A model generated the notes under the pieces. It worked only from the letters and a program-made list of their open reading frames with translations, searched no databases and had not been told where the DNA came from. The position numbers and the translations under genes were made by a program. A stretch of 35,744 bases of DNA from Acidobacteriota bacterium (GTDB lineage Bacteria; Acidobacteriota; UBA4820; DSQY01), in the NCBI GenBank assembly GCA_040752915.1, contig JBFMHB010000033.1, forward strand, positions 1 to 35,744, in the 5' to 3' direction. Numbering within the stretch: position 1 is the first letter of the stretch; every line of letters begins with the position of its first letter. This document shows positions 16,116-24,825 of the stretch, in pieces.

Positions 16116-17060
16116 GTGCCGCGCCTGTCGCTCACGGTGGAAAGCCCCGCGCGCCGGCTGGATGCCTACCTGGCGTCCCGCCTCAAAGACAGGGGCCTGA
16201 GCCGGTCCGCCTTGAGTCGCCTCTTGGAGGCGGGCCGCATCCTCCTGGACGGCAGACGGGCCAAACCGTCGGCGGAGATCCGAGCGGGCCAACGGGTGGA
16301 CCTGGACCTTCCCGACGTGCGGCCCTTCGAGCTGGTCCCGAAGGAGGGGGCCCTCTCGGTCCTCTACGAGGACGAATCCTGCCTCGCCGTCGACAAGCCG
16401 GCCGGCCTGGTGACGCATCCGGCCAGGGGCCACTGGGACGACACTTTCGTCAACGTCCTGGTGGGTTGCGGAGTCGCTCTGTCTCCGGGCGGTCCGGAGA
16501 GCCGCCCCGGGATCGTCCACCGCCTGGACAAGGAGACCTCGGGGGTGCTCCTGCTGGCCAAGACCGAAGGGGCCCGGCTGTCGCTGATGGAACAATTCCG
16601 GGCCAGGAGAACGGAAAAGGTCTACTGGGCCCTGGTCTGGGGCCGTCTACCCTCGGAGGAGATGGACGTCGCGCTCCCCATAGGGCGGGACCCCCGCCGG
16701 CGGTCCCGCATGGCGGTCGTGGCGGGAGGACGGGAGGCGAGCACGACCTTCCGAACGCTGGAGGTCCTGCCTCACGTCAGCCTGGTGGAGGCCTGTCCCC
16801 GGTCGGGGCGCACCCACCAGATCCGCGTCCACCTCTCCCACGTCAAGCATCCGGTGGTCGGCGACACGGTTTACGGGGGCCACCCCGAGAACGGCCTGCC
16901 CTCGGCCCTCCTCCGCCATCGCGTGCGAGAGGCCGGGCGGTTCTTTCTGCACGCCCACCGCCTCACCTTCGAGAGTCCCGCCGCGGGCCGTGTGACGGTG
17001 GTCTCACCGATGCCCCAGGAGTTTCACGACCTGTTGGAGGCCTTCAGGCGCCATGGATAG
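16116..17060 (+). CDS. rluD: RluA-family 23S rRNA pseudouridine synthase (RluD-like)
   Basis: A 314-aa enzyme with an N-terminal S4 RNA-binding domain (about 12-70) and a C-terminal catalytic domain. The family motif HRLDKETSG is at 135-143, with catalytic Asp138. LAVDKPAGLVTHPARGH and GRTHQIRVHLSHVKHPVVGD are also diagnostic. The presence of S4 and the common position next to lspA/lgt favour RluD (positions 1911/1915/1917), but RluC or RluB-like specificity cannot be excluded. GTG start. Its end overlaps the next gene by 8 nt. Confidence 0.9.
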   Translation: MPRLSLTVESPARRLDAYLASRLKDRGLSRSALSRLLEAGRILLDGRRAKPSAEIRAGQRVDLDLPDVRPFELVPKEGALSVLYEDESCLAVDKPAGLVTHPARGHWDDTFVNVLVGCGVALSPGGPESRPGIVHRLDKETSGVLLLAKTEGARLSLMEQFRARRTEKVYWALVWGRLPSEEMDVALPIGRDPRRRSRMAVVAGGREASTTFRTLEVLPHVSLVEACPRSGRTHQIRVHLSHVKHPVVGDTVYGGHPENGLPSALLRHRVREAGRFFLHAHRLTFESPAAGRVTVVSPMPQEFHDLLEAFRRHG

Positions 17061-17931
17061 GACCTTTACGCTCATCGGTTGCGGCAAGGCGGGACTTTCG
17101 GTGGCCCTCGCGCTCAAGGGGTCGGGCTGGCGCGTGGAGGCGTGCGCTTCGCGAACGCCCGAATCGGCGCGCACGGGGGCCGAGTGGCTGGCTTGCCCGG
17201 TCCTGCCATCCTTGAACGATCTTCCAAGGGAGGGGCATCTCCTGCTGGGTGTTCCCGATACGGCCCTCAGGGATGTGGATCGGGCCGTGGCCGCTTCGGA
17301 TCCCTACCTTCGCGGGAGGGTGGTTCTGCACCTGAGCGGGGCCCTTCCCGCCCGAATCCTGGAATCGTGCCGGCTTCGCGGGGCGAGCGTGGGGTCCATT
17401 CACCCCATCATGACCCTTCCCGATCCCCTGACGGGGGCTAAGAATCTCCGACAGGCCACCTTCGCCCTCGAGGGCCGGCCCGACGCCATGACCGCCATGA
17501 AGGCCATGGTCCAGTCCATGTCGGGGAAGTCCTTCACCCTTTCCCCGAGAGGAAAGACGCTCTACCACGCGGCCGCGGTGGTTGCGGCGAACCACCTCGT
17601 GGCCCTCATCGCGGACAGCCAGGAGATGCTGCGCCTGGCCGGGGCGGACCCGTCGGTCTCCCTGCCCGCCTTTCAGAGCCTCATGGTGGGGACCGTCTCC
17701 AACGTCTTCGCCAGCGGACCCGTGGCGGCGATCACCGGGCCCATCGAGCGTTCCGACCAAGAGATCATCCGCAATCACCTCCAGGCCCTCAAACGATGGC
17801 CCCGCCTGAGCGAGCGCTACAGGGCCATGGCCTTGGGAGCCTTGGGACTCGTGCGGGAGAGGCATCCCGAGCGGCGGGAAGCCCTCGACGCCCTTGAAAA
17901 GGCCCTGTCCGGGTGGCACAGTAGCCCCTGA
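17053..17931 (+). CDS. Rossmann-like and DUF2520 domain protein
   Basis: A 292-aa predicted NAD(P)-binding oxidoreductase. The N-terminal FTLIGCGKAGLSVALAL is a GxGxxG-like Rossmann motif. LLLGVPDTALRDV and VGSIHPIMTLPDP follow, then the all-helical C-terminal domain of DUF2520 (ANHLVALIADSQEMLRLAG, TGPIERSDQEII). The fold resembles 6-phosphogluconate dehydrogenase and ketopantoate reductase-like enzymes, but no substrate is established for the family. ATG start overlaps rluD by 8 nt, so it belongs to the ileS cluster. In other genomes the family is often next to pantothenate genes; that is not so here. Confidence 0.8.
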   Translation: MDRTFTLIGCGKAGLSVALALKGSGWRVEACASRTPESARTGAEWLACPVLPSLNDLPREGHLLLGVPDTALRDVDRAVAASDPYLRGRVVLHLSGALPARILESCRLRGASVGSIHPIMTLPDPLTGAKNLRQATFALEGRPDAMTAMKAMVQSMSGKSFTLSPRGKTLYHAAAVVAANHLVALIADSQEMLRLAGADPSVSLPAFQSLMVGTVSNVFASGPVAAITGPIERSDQEIIRNHLQALKRWPRLSERYRAMALGALGLVRERHPERREALDALEKALSGWHSSP

Positions 17932-17942
17932 GGGACTCGTCC

Positions 17943-19088
17943 ATGGCTTTCTTCAACTATGCGACCATGCAGATGGCGGCCAAGATCGTCTATTACGGCC
18001 CCGGCCTCTGCGGAAAGACCACCAACCTGCAGTACATCTACAACAAGACCTCCCCGAAGAGCCGCGGCGAGATGGTCTCCCTCGAAACCGAATCGGACCG
18101 GACCCTTTTCTTCGACCTGCTTCCCCTCGAAGTGGGTGTCATCGCGGGATTTCGGACCCGGTTCCAGCTCTACACCGTTCCCGGGCAGGTCTTTTACGGC
18201 GAAACCCGGAGGATGGTGCTGAAGGGTGTGGACGGGGTGGTCTTCGTGGCCGACTCCCAGGTTCCGGTCAGGGAAGCCAACATCGAGAGCCTCAAGGACC
18301 TGGAGAAGAACTTGCACGAAATGGGGATTCACCTCAAGGACATCCCCATGGTCTTCCAGTACAACAAGAGGGACCTCTCCAACCTCCTGACGGTGGAGCA
18401 ACTGGAGGCGGACCTGAATCCCTTTCACCGTCCCTCCTTCGAAGCGAGCGCGGTGAACGGGGCCGGGGTGTTCGACACGCTCAAGGGAATCAGCCGCCTC
18501 ACCCTCCAGTCCCTCAAGGCCAAACTGGTCAGGCCCTCGGAGGCCCCTGTGGCCCAGCCCCGAGAGGTCCCCCCGCCCGCTCCGGCGCCCAGGCCTCCGG
18601 AGCCGGCGGTCGCCGCATCCCCCGCTTTGGATCGCGCCCCTTCCGTTCCCGTGCCCTCTGCGTCCCCGGTTCCAGAGGTCGAGTTCGCCACCCTGAAGAC
18701 GCGGGCCAGCGATTCGGAGCTGGCGCGCACCGCGCCCAAGATCAAGACCGTGGCCACGACCAGCCGCCGGATCTCGGTGGAATTGGATCGAATACGGGAC
18801 AGCCTCCTGACCCCGATTCTGACGGCCACCAAACCACGGGTCAGGGACTTGGCGCCCGCCCTCGATGAGCTGGCACGGGCGGGTCGAGGCACCTCGCCTG
18901 GAGACCTGGTTCTCGACGTGCCCGAGTCGGCCCTCCGGGGCTCCGGCGAGATCAGCCTGCTGATGGATTTCGGGAAAGACACGGGAGGAAAGCCCGTGTC
19001 GGTGACCGCCGTGGCCGCCCGAGAGCTCCTTCAGGAAACGCCCGATGGCTGGGTCCTCCGGGTCAAACTGGTGGCTAAAAAAGCTTGA
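17943..19088 (+). CDS. MglA-like small GTPase with a long C-terminal extension
   Basis: Residues 1-195 match bacterial Ras-like MglA GTPases, which set cell polarity and gliding or pilus switching. The P-loop GPGLCGKTT is at 19-27, TVPGQVFYGETRR (the MglA form of switch 2) at 78-90 and NKRD at 141-144. MglA itself is about 195 aa; this protein is 381 aa. A Pro/Ala-rich linker (about 198-240) leads to a further domain (about 250-381) with a helical segment RISVELDRIRDSLLTPIL and a beta-rich end. I do not recognise that domain. No mglB-like gene is in the window. It is the last gene of the ileS cluster and overlaps the merR stop by 14 nt. Confidence 0.85.
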   Translation: MAFFNYATMQMAAKIVYYGPGLCGKTTNLQYIYNKTSPKSRGEMVSLETESDRTLFFDLLPLEVGVIAGFRTRFQLYTVPGQVFYGETRRMVLKGVDGVVFVADSQVPVREANIESLKDLEKNLHEMGIHLKDIPMVFQYNKRDLSNLLTVEQLEADLNPFHRPSFEASAVNGAGVFDTLKGISRLTLQSLKAKLVRPSEAPVAQPREVPPPAPAPRPPEPAVAASPALDRAPSVPVPSASPVPEVEFATLKTRASDSELARTAPKIKTVATTSRRISVELDRIRDSLLTPILTATKPRVRDLAPALDELARAGRGTSPGDLVLDVPESALRGSGEISLLMDFGKDTGGKPVSVTAVAARELLQETPDGWVLRVKLVAKKA

Positions 19089-19485
19089 AGCGCCGTTTCC
19101 GCCGCTCCTCCTCCAGGGCCACCACCCGCTCGGTCAGTTCCTGGATGGCTTGGTGGAGCTTCACGTTCTCCTGCACGAGGTTTTCAAAGACCTCCAGGAG
19201 CAGGTCCAGGTCCCTCCTCAGGCAGACCGGATCCAGCTCGGAAACCAGCGTTTCCCGGACCTCCTTGAGCGGGCGGCCCAATTCGTGCGCGAGGTGGTGG
19301 ATTCGCTTGAGCCGCTCCACGTCGTCCGGCCGGTACCTTCTGTGGCCGCCCGTTGTCTTCCGGGGGCGCAGGTACCCCGCAAACTCCTTTTCGTAGAAGC
19401 GGATGGTGCTGACGGTGAGGCCCGTGGTCCGGGCGACCTGGCCGATCGTCAGCGTGGCCTGGTCATCCCCCGGCTCCTCGGCCAT
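19075..19485 (-). CDS. MerR-family transcriptional regulator
   Basis: A 136-aa regulator. The N-terminal winged helix-turn-helix reads TIGQVARTTGLTVSTIRFYEKE, with RPRKTTGGHRRYRPDDVERLKRI as the wing. The remainder is a coiled-coil dimerisation helix (LLLEVFENLVQENVKLHQAIQEL). No Cys pair for metal binding is visible, so the signal is unknown. ATG with AGGAGG 6 nt upstream on the minus strand. Its 3' end overlaps the convergent GTPase gene by 14 nt. The 245 bp upstream (19486-19730) hold no gene that I can support. Confidence 0.88.
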   Translation of the reverse strand: MAEEPGDDQATLTIGQVARTTGLTVSTIRFYEKEFAGYLRPRKTTGGHRRYRPDDVERLKRIHHLAHELGRPLKEVRETLVSELDPVCLRRDLDLLLEVFENLVQENVKLHQAIQELTERVVALEEERRKRRFKLF

Positions 19486-19730
19486 TCATCCCTCCTGCGG
19501 ACCCCACCACATTACTCAAAGCCCGGTCCGGCCCGCAAGGGCCGCCGTCCTCCCGGCAGGACAGGGGCCGGAAAAGGGAACGCAATCCTCCGGACAGCGG
19601 GACGGGTCGCCGGATCCCGCCCCCCCGCGGCGCACCAGTCCGTGAGGGCCGGGGAGGGGTGGGACCGGGAAGGGGGAACCTGGTACGGACGTTGCTAGAG
19701 TAAGATGTGTTCAGAGAACGGAGGTCGAAC

Positions 19731-20330
19731 ATGGGTATCAAGCACATCCACCTGAGCCTTGCGGCCGCGGCCCTGGCCACCTCTCTTCTGGCGGCGGGTC
19801 CGTCGGTTTCCAAGGTGTCCACGTACGGATTCGCGGGCCGCAGCGGAGAGGTCACCCTGCTCGTGGACATGGACGCGGCTCGGTACCGCGGGGGGGAGAA
19901 ATACGTCCCCCTCCTGATCTACCTGGGCCACACCGAACGGAAGACCCTTCACGCGGACCGGACCACCTTCACCCTGACGGACCCCTCCGGAGCCAGGCAC
20001 CCCCTTCCGGCGCCCGAGGTGGTCACGGAGGCCTACGGACCCAACCTCGTGTCCAACGATTACACGTACCTGGGCCGGTTGCCCGATTACGGCTCGATGC
20101 TGTTTCTGGCGAACGTCCAGATTCCCCGAGTGGCCTTCTTTGCGAACCCTTCCGGTCCCCCGCGAATTCTTTACGACAAGGTCGAACTGCCCAACCGCAC
20201 CTTCTTCATCGCCCTCCTCTATTTCCCCAACCCCATGGGAAAGGCCTCTGGCACCTATACCTTGACCTATGACGATCCCCAAAGCGGGACGCGGATCGAG
20301 GTGCCTTTCGCCATCCCCTGGGCTCCTTGA
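19731..20330 (+). CDS. Secreted protein of unknown function
   Basis: A 199-aa exported protein that I do not recognise. ATG 19731 has GGAGGT at 19720-19725; the in-frame ATG at 19707 has no ribosome-binding site. The signal peptide is about residues 1-22 (SLAAAALATSLLAAG). The mature part looks like a single beta sandwich: SGEVTLLVDMDAARYRGGEKYVPLLIYLGH, TFTLTDPSGARHPLPAPEVV and GTYTLTYDDPQSGTRIEVPFAIPW. It resembles immunoglobulin-like or transglutaminase-cofactor folds only in outline. A clear terminator follows, so it is probably a single-gene unit. Confidence 0.75.
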   Translation: MGIKHIHLSLAAAALATSLLAAGPSVSKVSTYGFAGRSGEVTLLVDMDAARYRGGEKYVPLLIYLGHTERKTLHADRTTFTLTDPSGARHPLPAPEVVTEAYGPNLVSNDYTYLGRLPDYGSMLFLANVQIPRVAFFANPSGPPRILYDKVELPNRTFFIALLYFPNPMGKASGTYTLTYDDPQSGTRIEVPFAIPWAP

Positions 20331-20345
20331 CCACGAACCCCCTGA

Positions 20346-20380
20346 GGGGGCCGGGGCCGCCCCCGGCCCCCTTTGCTTTT
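20346..20380 (+). terminator. Rho-independent terminator before rsmI
   Basis: A perfect 11-bp stem (GGGGGCCGGGG 20346-20356 with 20361-20371), CCGC loop, then TTTGCTTTT. It ends the gene at 19731 and lies just upstream of the rsmI promoter. Confidence 0.8.
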
Positions 20381-20395
20381 CCCATGAACGTTGTG

Positions 20396-20404
20396 TGCTA
20401 TAAT
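20396..20404 (+). promoter_or_regulatory. Extended -10 promoter of rsmI
   Basis: TGC TATAAT, a perfect extended -10 element, 23 nt before the rsmI ATG. No -35 at standard spacing. It probably drives the rsmI-nrnA pair. Confidence 0.65.
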
Positions 20405-20427
20405 CCGCGTCCCTTAAGGCGGGGGAG

Positions 20428-21249
20428 ATGGGGACTCTCTACGTGGTGGCCACGCCCATCGGAAACTTGTCCGACATTACGCTGCGCGCCCTGGAGGTGC
20501 TCAAAGGGGTGGATCGGGTCTGTTGCGAGGACACCCGGCACACTCGCAAACTCCTCACCCACTTCGGTATCTCCAAGCCGCTGTCCTCCTATTTCGCGGG
20601 GAACGAAAGCCAGCGGACCGAGGAGATCCTGTCTCGACTCGAAAACGGGGAGTCCATCGCCCTCGTGAGCGACGCCGGGACTCCCGGAATCTCCGATCCG
20701 GGATACCTTCTGGTTCGCGCCTGCCGGGAGAAGGGCATTCCCGTGGTTCCCGTCCCAGGCCCCTCTGCGCTCGCCGCGGCCCTCAGCGTCGCGGGGATCC
20801 CGACGGACCGGGTTCTCTTCCTCGGTTTTCCCCCCCGAGGGAGGGGTGACCGCGAGCGTCTCCTAGGGTCGCTGGCGTCCGATTCCTCCACCCTTGTCTT
20901 CTACGAAGCCCCCCACCGGGTGCGCGCCTTTCTGCGCGAGGCGGCGGCCCTGCTGCCGGGCCGCGAGTGCGTCGTGGCGAGGGAACTCACCAAGCGGTTC
21001 GAGTCGGTCGCCCCCTCCGCGTCGCCTGAGGACGTGCCCGAGAGGGGCGAATTCGTCCTCCTCTTCGGGCCGCCCGCCTTGGCGCCGAGGGCGGATTCGG
21101 ACGAACCGGGGCTTTCGGAGGAAGTGGAGGCGCTGGTGGCCGCGGGCCACCGTGAAAAAGAGGCCATTCGGGCGGCGGCGAGAAGGCGTGGCATGAGCCG
21201 GCGGGAGGCGTATTCTCTGCTGAAAGTGAGGCCCCGTGAAGATTCCTAA
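20428..21249 (+). CDS. rsmI: 16S rRNA (cytidine1402-2'-O)-methyltransferase
   Basis: Methylates the 2'-O of C1402 in 16S rRNA with SAM. The 273-aa protein shows the tetrapyrrole-methylase fold: MGTLYVVATPIGNLSDIT, CEDTRHTRKLL, ALVSDAGTPGISDPG and PVPGPSALAAALSVAG are all RsmI signatures. The C-terminal helical RsmI domain (about 225-273) includes EKEAIRAAARRRGMSRREAY. GGGGGAG precedes the ATG closely. The gene overlaps nrnA by 14 nt. Confidence 0.95.
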   Translation: MGTLYVVATPIGNLSDITLRALEVLKGVDRVCCEDTRHTRKLLTHFGISKPLSSYFAGNESQRTEEILSRLENGESIALVSDAGTPGISDPGYLLVRACREKGIPVVPVPGPSALAAALSVAGIPTDRVLFLGFPPRGRGDRERLLGSLASDSSTLVFYEAPHRVRAFLREAAALLPGRECVVARELTKRFESVAPSASPEDVPERGEFVLLFGPPALAPRADSDEPGLSEEVEALVAAGHREKEAIRAAARRRGMSRREAYSLLKVRPREDS

Positions 21250-22258
21250 GGATTCCCTGGATTCCGCCGCCGCCGCCCTGCTCGCGGCCCGGCGTCTCTG
21301 GCTCACGACCCACGTCAAGAGCGACGGCGACGGCATCGGCTGCGAACTCTCCCTGCTGAGGGCCCTGAGGTCGATGGGAAAGGAGGCGAGGGTCATCAAC
21401 GACACCCTGGTCCCCAAGGCGCTCGGGTTTCTCCTCGCCTCCCCGGACGAAATCCAGGTGTACGACCCCCCCGCCCACGACGGATTCCTCGAGAAGGTGG
21501 ACACGGTGGTGGTCCTGGACGTGGGCCTGACTTACCGCCTGGGCCGTCTGGAGCCGGTCTTCAGCCGAAGCCGTGCCGTGAAGGTCTGCCTCGACCACCA
21601 CTCCGAGTGCGACCACGGCTTCGACCACGTCCTCTCGGACACGGGCATGGGCTCCACGGGGGAGATCCTGTATCGGCTCCTGCGGGCCATGGGCGTGGAA
21701 TTGGACGCATCCATGGCCTCGCCGCTCTTCGCGGCCATCAGCATCGACTCGGGCTCCTTCGCCTTCGAGCGGTGCACCCCCGAGACCTTCCACGTGGCCG
21801 CCCGGCTCGTGGAGGCGGGGGCGGAGCCCTACGCCATCCACCGCGGTCTGAATTGGCAGCGCCGCCTGGACGAAGTGAAGCTCGAGGGGGAGGTCATCCA
21901 GAACCTCCGCCTCGACCCCACCGGCCGGATCGCCTATTCGGAGGTCTCCCGGGACATGCTCCGCCGCTACCAGATCGATCCCATGGAGATGCCGACGGTG
22001 GTGAACATCCCCTTGTCGGTGGCGGCGGTGGAAATCGCCCTCCTCTTTGTGGAGGTGGAGCCTTGCATGGTCAGCGTCTCGGCCAGGAGCAAGGGCCAGG
22101 TGGCCATCAACGATCTGGCCCAGCGCTTCGGAGGCGGCGGGCATCCCCTCGCGGCGGGCTTCTCCCTGTCGGGGCCCCTCGAGGAAGTGAAGGCTCGGGT
22201 CCTCGGGGAAGCGCGCCGGTTGTTGCGGGGAACCGCACGGCTCTGCGGCCAGGGATGA
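21236..22258 (+). CDS. nrnA: DHH/DHHA1 phosphoesterase (NrnA-like oligoribonuclease)
   Basis: A 340-aa cytoplasmic phosphoesterase that degrades 2-5 nt RNAs (nanoRNase) and, in some species, pAp. The metal-binding motifs are TTHVKSDGDGIG (His26, Asp30, Asp32), VVLDVG and LDHH. The C-terminal DHHA1 substrate-binding domain has FGGGGHPLAAGF. Family members usually have THxNPDGD; here Lys-Ser replaces Asn-Pro. GTG start inside the rsmI end, so the two are probably co-translated. Confidence 0.9.
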   Translation: MKIPKDSLDSAAAALLAARRLWLTTHVKSDGDGIGCELSLLRALRSMGKEARVINDTLVPKALGFLLASPDEIQVYDPPAHDGFLEKVDTVVVLDVGLTYRLGRLEPVFSRSRAVKVCLDHHSECDHGFDHVLSDTGMGSTGEILYRLLRAMGVELDASMASPLFAAISIDSGSFAFERCTPETFHVAARLVEAGAEPYAIHRGLNWQRRLDEVKLEGEVIQNLRLDPTGRIAYSEVSRDMLRRYQIDPMEMPTVVNIPLSVAAVEIALLFVEVEPCMVSVSARSKGQVAINDLAQRFGGGGHPLAAGFSLSGPLEEVKARVLGEARRLLRGTARLCGQG

Positions 22259-22337
22259 CGGTGCCGCCGCGCCGGTCGTCCTCCTGGGCCGGGGTTCCGG
22301 ATGAACTCGGAGCAGGGGACACGGGAGACGGAGACCC

Positions 22338-23327
22338 ATGGACGTGAAGACGAGTCTCCGAAGGGGAGCGCTCCTGAGCCTGGGCCTTGCGGCCCTCGTG
22401 GTCCTGGGCACGGCGGGCTATATCCTTCTCGAGGACATGTCCCTCGTGGATGCGCTCTACACAACGGTGGTGGTCCTTTCCACCGTGGGCCTGGGCGCCT
22501 GGAAACCCATGGGGGAGGCCGGCAAGCTCTTCACCATCTTTCTCATCGTGGTCGGGGTGGCGGTCTTTTCCTACTATCTGACCCGGTTCTTCGGGTTCGT
22601 GGTCGAAAGAGGCCTCGTTGAGGCCCTGGAGCGCAGACGGATGAACAGGAAGATTCAAGAAGCCGGCGGCCACTACGTCGTGTGCGGCCACGGGCGCATC
22701 GGGTCCGTGGTGCTCTCCGAGTTCGCTTTCAAGAAGATCCCCGTCGTGGTCATCGAGAGACGGGCCGAAGAGGTGGAGCGCCTCGCCGCGGAGGGTGTCC
22801 TGGCCATCCAGGGCGATGCCCGGGAGGAGACGGTCCTGCGGTCCGCGGGCCTGGAGCGGGCCAAGGGCCTCATCGCCCTCCTGCCCGACGATCCCGACAA
22901 CCTCTACGTCATCCTGACGGCCCGGGACATGAATCCGGGGCTGGTCATTTTCGCCCGCGCCAACGACCCGTCGGGGGAGCGCCGGCTTCTCCAAGCGGGG
23001 GCCAACCACGTGATCAGCCCCCACCGGGAGGGCGGCAAGCGCATCGCGCGGATGGTGTTGAACCCCAACGTGACCGATTTCATCGAAATGGCCACCGAAA
23101 AGCAGAACCTCCACCTTCAGATGGAGGAGTTCACCGTCCGCCCAAGGAGCCCCCTCGCCGGGAGAACGCTCACCGAAACAGGACTGCTCAAGCGCCACCG
23201 GATCCTGGTGGTGGCCATCAAGCGGGCCGACGGGTCCATGACCTTCAACCCCGAGGGAAACACCGAGATCCACGAGGGGGACGCGCTCATCGTCCTCGGC
23301 CCCGGCATCCGGGAGGACCTCTTCTGA
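22338..23327 (+). CDS. Two-helix K+ channel with RCK (TrkA) domains
   Basis: A 329-aa inner-membrane channel subunit. Transmembrane helices are at about 10-30 and 63-82, with the pore helix and selectivity filter between (STVGLG, Thr49-Gly53; the usual form is TVGYG or TVGFG). The RCK_N domain begins HYVVCGHGRIGSVVL (about 112), a nucleotide-binding GxGxxG. It continues with VIERRAEEVERL and GDAREETVL, and RCK_C occupies about 245-329. The order pore-RCK_N-RCK_C matches MthK/GsuK-type channels, gated by ligands such as Ca2+ or NAD. K+ selectivity is inferred, because the Leu in the filter is unusual. The ATG is preceded by GGAGA. Confidence 0.88.
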   Translation: MDVKTSLRRGALLSLGLAALVVLGTAGYILLEDMSLVDALYTTVVVLSTVGLGAWKPMGEAGKLFTIFLIVVGVAVFSYYLTRFFGFVVERGLVEALERRRMNRKIQEAGGHYVVCGHGRIGSVVLSEFAFKKIPVVVIERRAEEVERLAAEGVLAIQGDAREETVLRSAGLERAKGLIALLPDDPDNLYVILTARDMNPGLVIFARANDPSGERRLLQAGANHVISPHREGGKRIARMVLNPNVTDFIEMATEKQNLHLQMEEFTVRPRSPLAGRTLTETGLLKRHRILVVAIKRADGSMTFNPEGNTEIHEGDALIVLGPGIREDLF

Positions 23328-23422
23328 CTGGCGTCGAGGGCCCGTCGCGCGTATCCTGGGGGTCTTGAAACCACGGGGGGCCGGCTGGCCGCCCGTCCGC
23401 GAAACCACAAGGGGAGGTCGCC

Positions 23423-24604
23423 ATGTCGGACATCGTCATCCTCTCGGGCGCCCGCACGGGCATCGCCAAGTTCATGGGCCCGTTTTCGCCCTTCTCGGCT
23501 CCGGAATTGGGGTCCTTCGCCCTCAAGGAGGCCCTCCGGCGCGGCCAGGTCGCGCCGGACGAGGTGGACGAAGCGATCATGGGGATCGTTCTTCAAGCGG
23601 GAGTGGGTCAGAATCCCGCCCGCCAGGCGGCCTTGAAGGCGGGCTGTCCCGTGTCCATTCCCGCCTTCACGGTCAACAAGGTCTGCGGCTCGGGCCTGAA
23701 GGCCGTCATGCTGGCCGCCCAGGCCGTCAAGGCCGGCGATGCCCGCGTGGTGGCCGCGGGCGGAATGGAGTCCATGACCAACGCCCCCTACATGCTCAAG
23801 CAGGCGAGGACGGGCCTCCGCCTCGGTTCGGGCGAAGTCCTCGACTCCATGGTGGCCGACGGCCTCACCGACGCCTACGACGGCGAGCACATGGGTCTCA
23901 CGGCGGAACTCGTGGCCTCGGAATACGGGATTTCGCGTGAGGCCATGGACGCCTATTCGGTTCGCAGCCATCAGAAGGCGGATGCCGCCTGGAAGGCCGG
24001 AAAGTTCGATGGAGAGACCTTCCCCGTGCTGATCCCGCAGAAGAAGGGGGAACCCATCGCCTTTCGGCAGGACGACGGCATCCGGGGGGACGTTGGGTTG
24101 GAGGCTCTCGCCAAGTTGAGGCCCGCCTTCAAGAAGGACGGCGTCGTCACGGCCGGAAACGCCAGCCAGATCAACGACGCCGGAGCGGCGGTCGTGGTTT
24201 GCGACCGGAGCTTTGCCGAGGCAAAGGGCGTGGAGCCCCTCGGGCGGATCGTGGCCTACGGCACGGCCGGCCTGGAGCCGCGCTGGGTCATGATGACCCC
24301 GGAGCCCGCGGTCCGGATGGTCGCCGAGAGGGCCGGCTGGACGCTGGACCAGGTGGATCTCTTTGAACTCAACGAGGCTTTTGCGGCCCAGTCGGTGGCG
24401 CTCCTCAAGGTCCTTGGGATTCCCGAGGAGAAGGTCAACGTCCACGGAGGAGCCGTGGCCCTGGGCCATCCCATCGGGGCCTCGGGCACCCGTTGTCTCC
24501 TCACGCTCTTGCACGCCATGAAAGACCGCGGCGCAAAGCGCGGCATCGTCAGCCTCTGCCTCGGCGGAGGGAACGGCGTGGCGATGGCGGTGGAGCGGAT
24601 CTAG
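23423..24604 (+). CDS. Acetyl-CoA acetyltransferase (thiolase)
   Basis: A 393-aa thiolase that condenses or cleaves acyl-CoA with CoA. The acylated Cys88 lies in [28 protein letters not shown] gives the catalytic His and [12 protein letters not shown] the second Cys. It is of the degradative/biosynthetic type II class, distinct from the archaeal-type thiolase at 31124. ATG with GGGGAGGT upstream. It is not in an operon with other beta-oxidation genes. The last 31 coding bases before the final ERI codons are duplicated 224 bp downstream, next to a stop and a terminator, so this C-terminus may be a derived one (see findings). Confidence 0.93.
   Translation: MSDIVILSGARTGIAKFMGPFSPFSAPELGSFALKEALRRGQVAPDEVDEAIMGIVLQAGVGQNPARQAALKAGCPVSIPAFTVNKVCGSGLKAVMLAAQAVKAGDARVVAAGGMESMTNAPYMLKQARTGLRLGSGEVLDSMVADGLTDAYDGEHMGLTAELVASEYGISREAMDAYSVRSHQKADAAWKAGKFDGETFPVLIPQKKGEPIAFRQDDGIRGDVGLEALAKLRPAFKKDGVVTAGNASQINDAGAAVVVCDRSFAEAKGVEPLGRIVAYGTAGLEPRWVMMTPEPAVRMVAERAGWTLDQVDLFELNEAFAAQSVALLKVLGIPEEKVNVHGGAVALGHPIGASGTRCLLTLLHAMKDRGAKRGIVSLCLGGGNGVAMAVERI
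24565..24595 (+). repeat. 31-bp direct repeat, copy 1 (inside the thiolase gene)
   Basis: Encodes [10 protein letters not shown], nearly the end of the thiolase. It is identical to 24789-24819. The spacing between copies is 224 bp. Confidence 0.85.
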
Positions 24605-24629
24605 GGCACAGCCAAAGACGAAGGCAAAC

Positions 24630-24707
24630 CGCCGAGGCAGGTCGAAGGGGTCCGGGGGAACGGGGAGGTTCCCCCGGGCGGAGGACGGCCCGCGTGAGGG
24701 CGGGGGG
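24630..24707. repeat. 78-bp dispersed repeat, copy 1
   Basis: Matches 24955-25032 at 77 of 78 positions. It contains a perfect 10-bp hairpin (24652-24661 with 24668-24677) and a second GGCCC...GGGC stem that is imperfect in this copy. The form resembles REP-type extragenic elements. Confidence 0.8.
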
Positions 24708-24788
24708 GTGACCGCCCGCCGAAGGCGGGCACCAGAGGGGGGCGGCGGAGCCCCCCGATGGGGAGCGCCTCCGGCGCGACGCCTGGGT

Positions 24789-24819
24789 CGGAGGGAACGG
24801 CGTGGCGATGGCGGTGGAG
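24789..24819 (+). repeat. 31-bp direct repeat, copy 2 (thiolase tail remnant)
   Basis: Identical to the thiolase 3' end at 24565-24595. Read in the same frame it gives [12 protein letters not shown] and a TAG stop at 24826-24828. It is therefore a non-coding remnant or the original 3' end of a thiolase gene. Confidence 0.8.
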
Positions 24820-24825
24820 TGTCTC

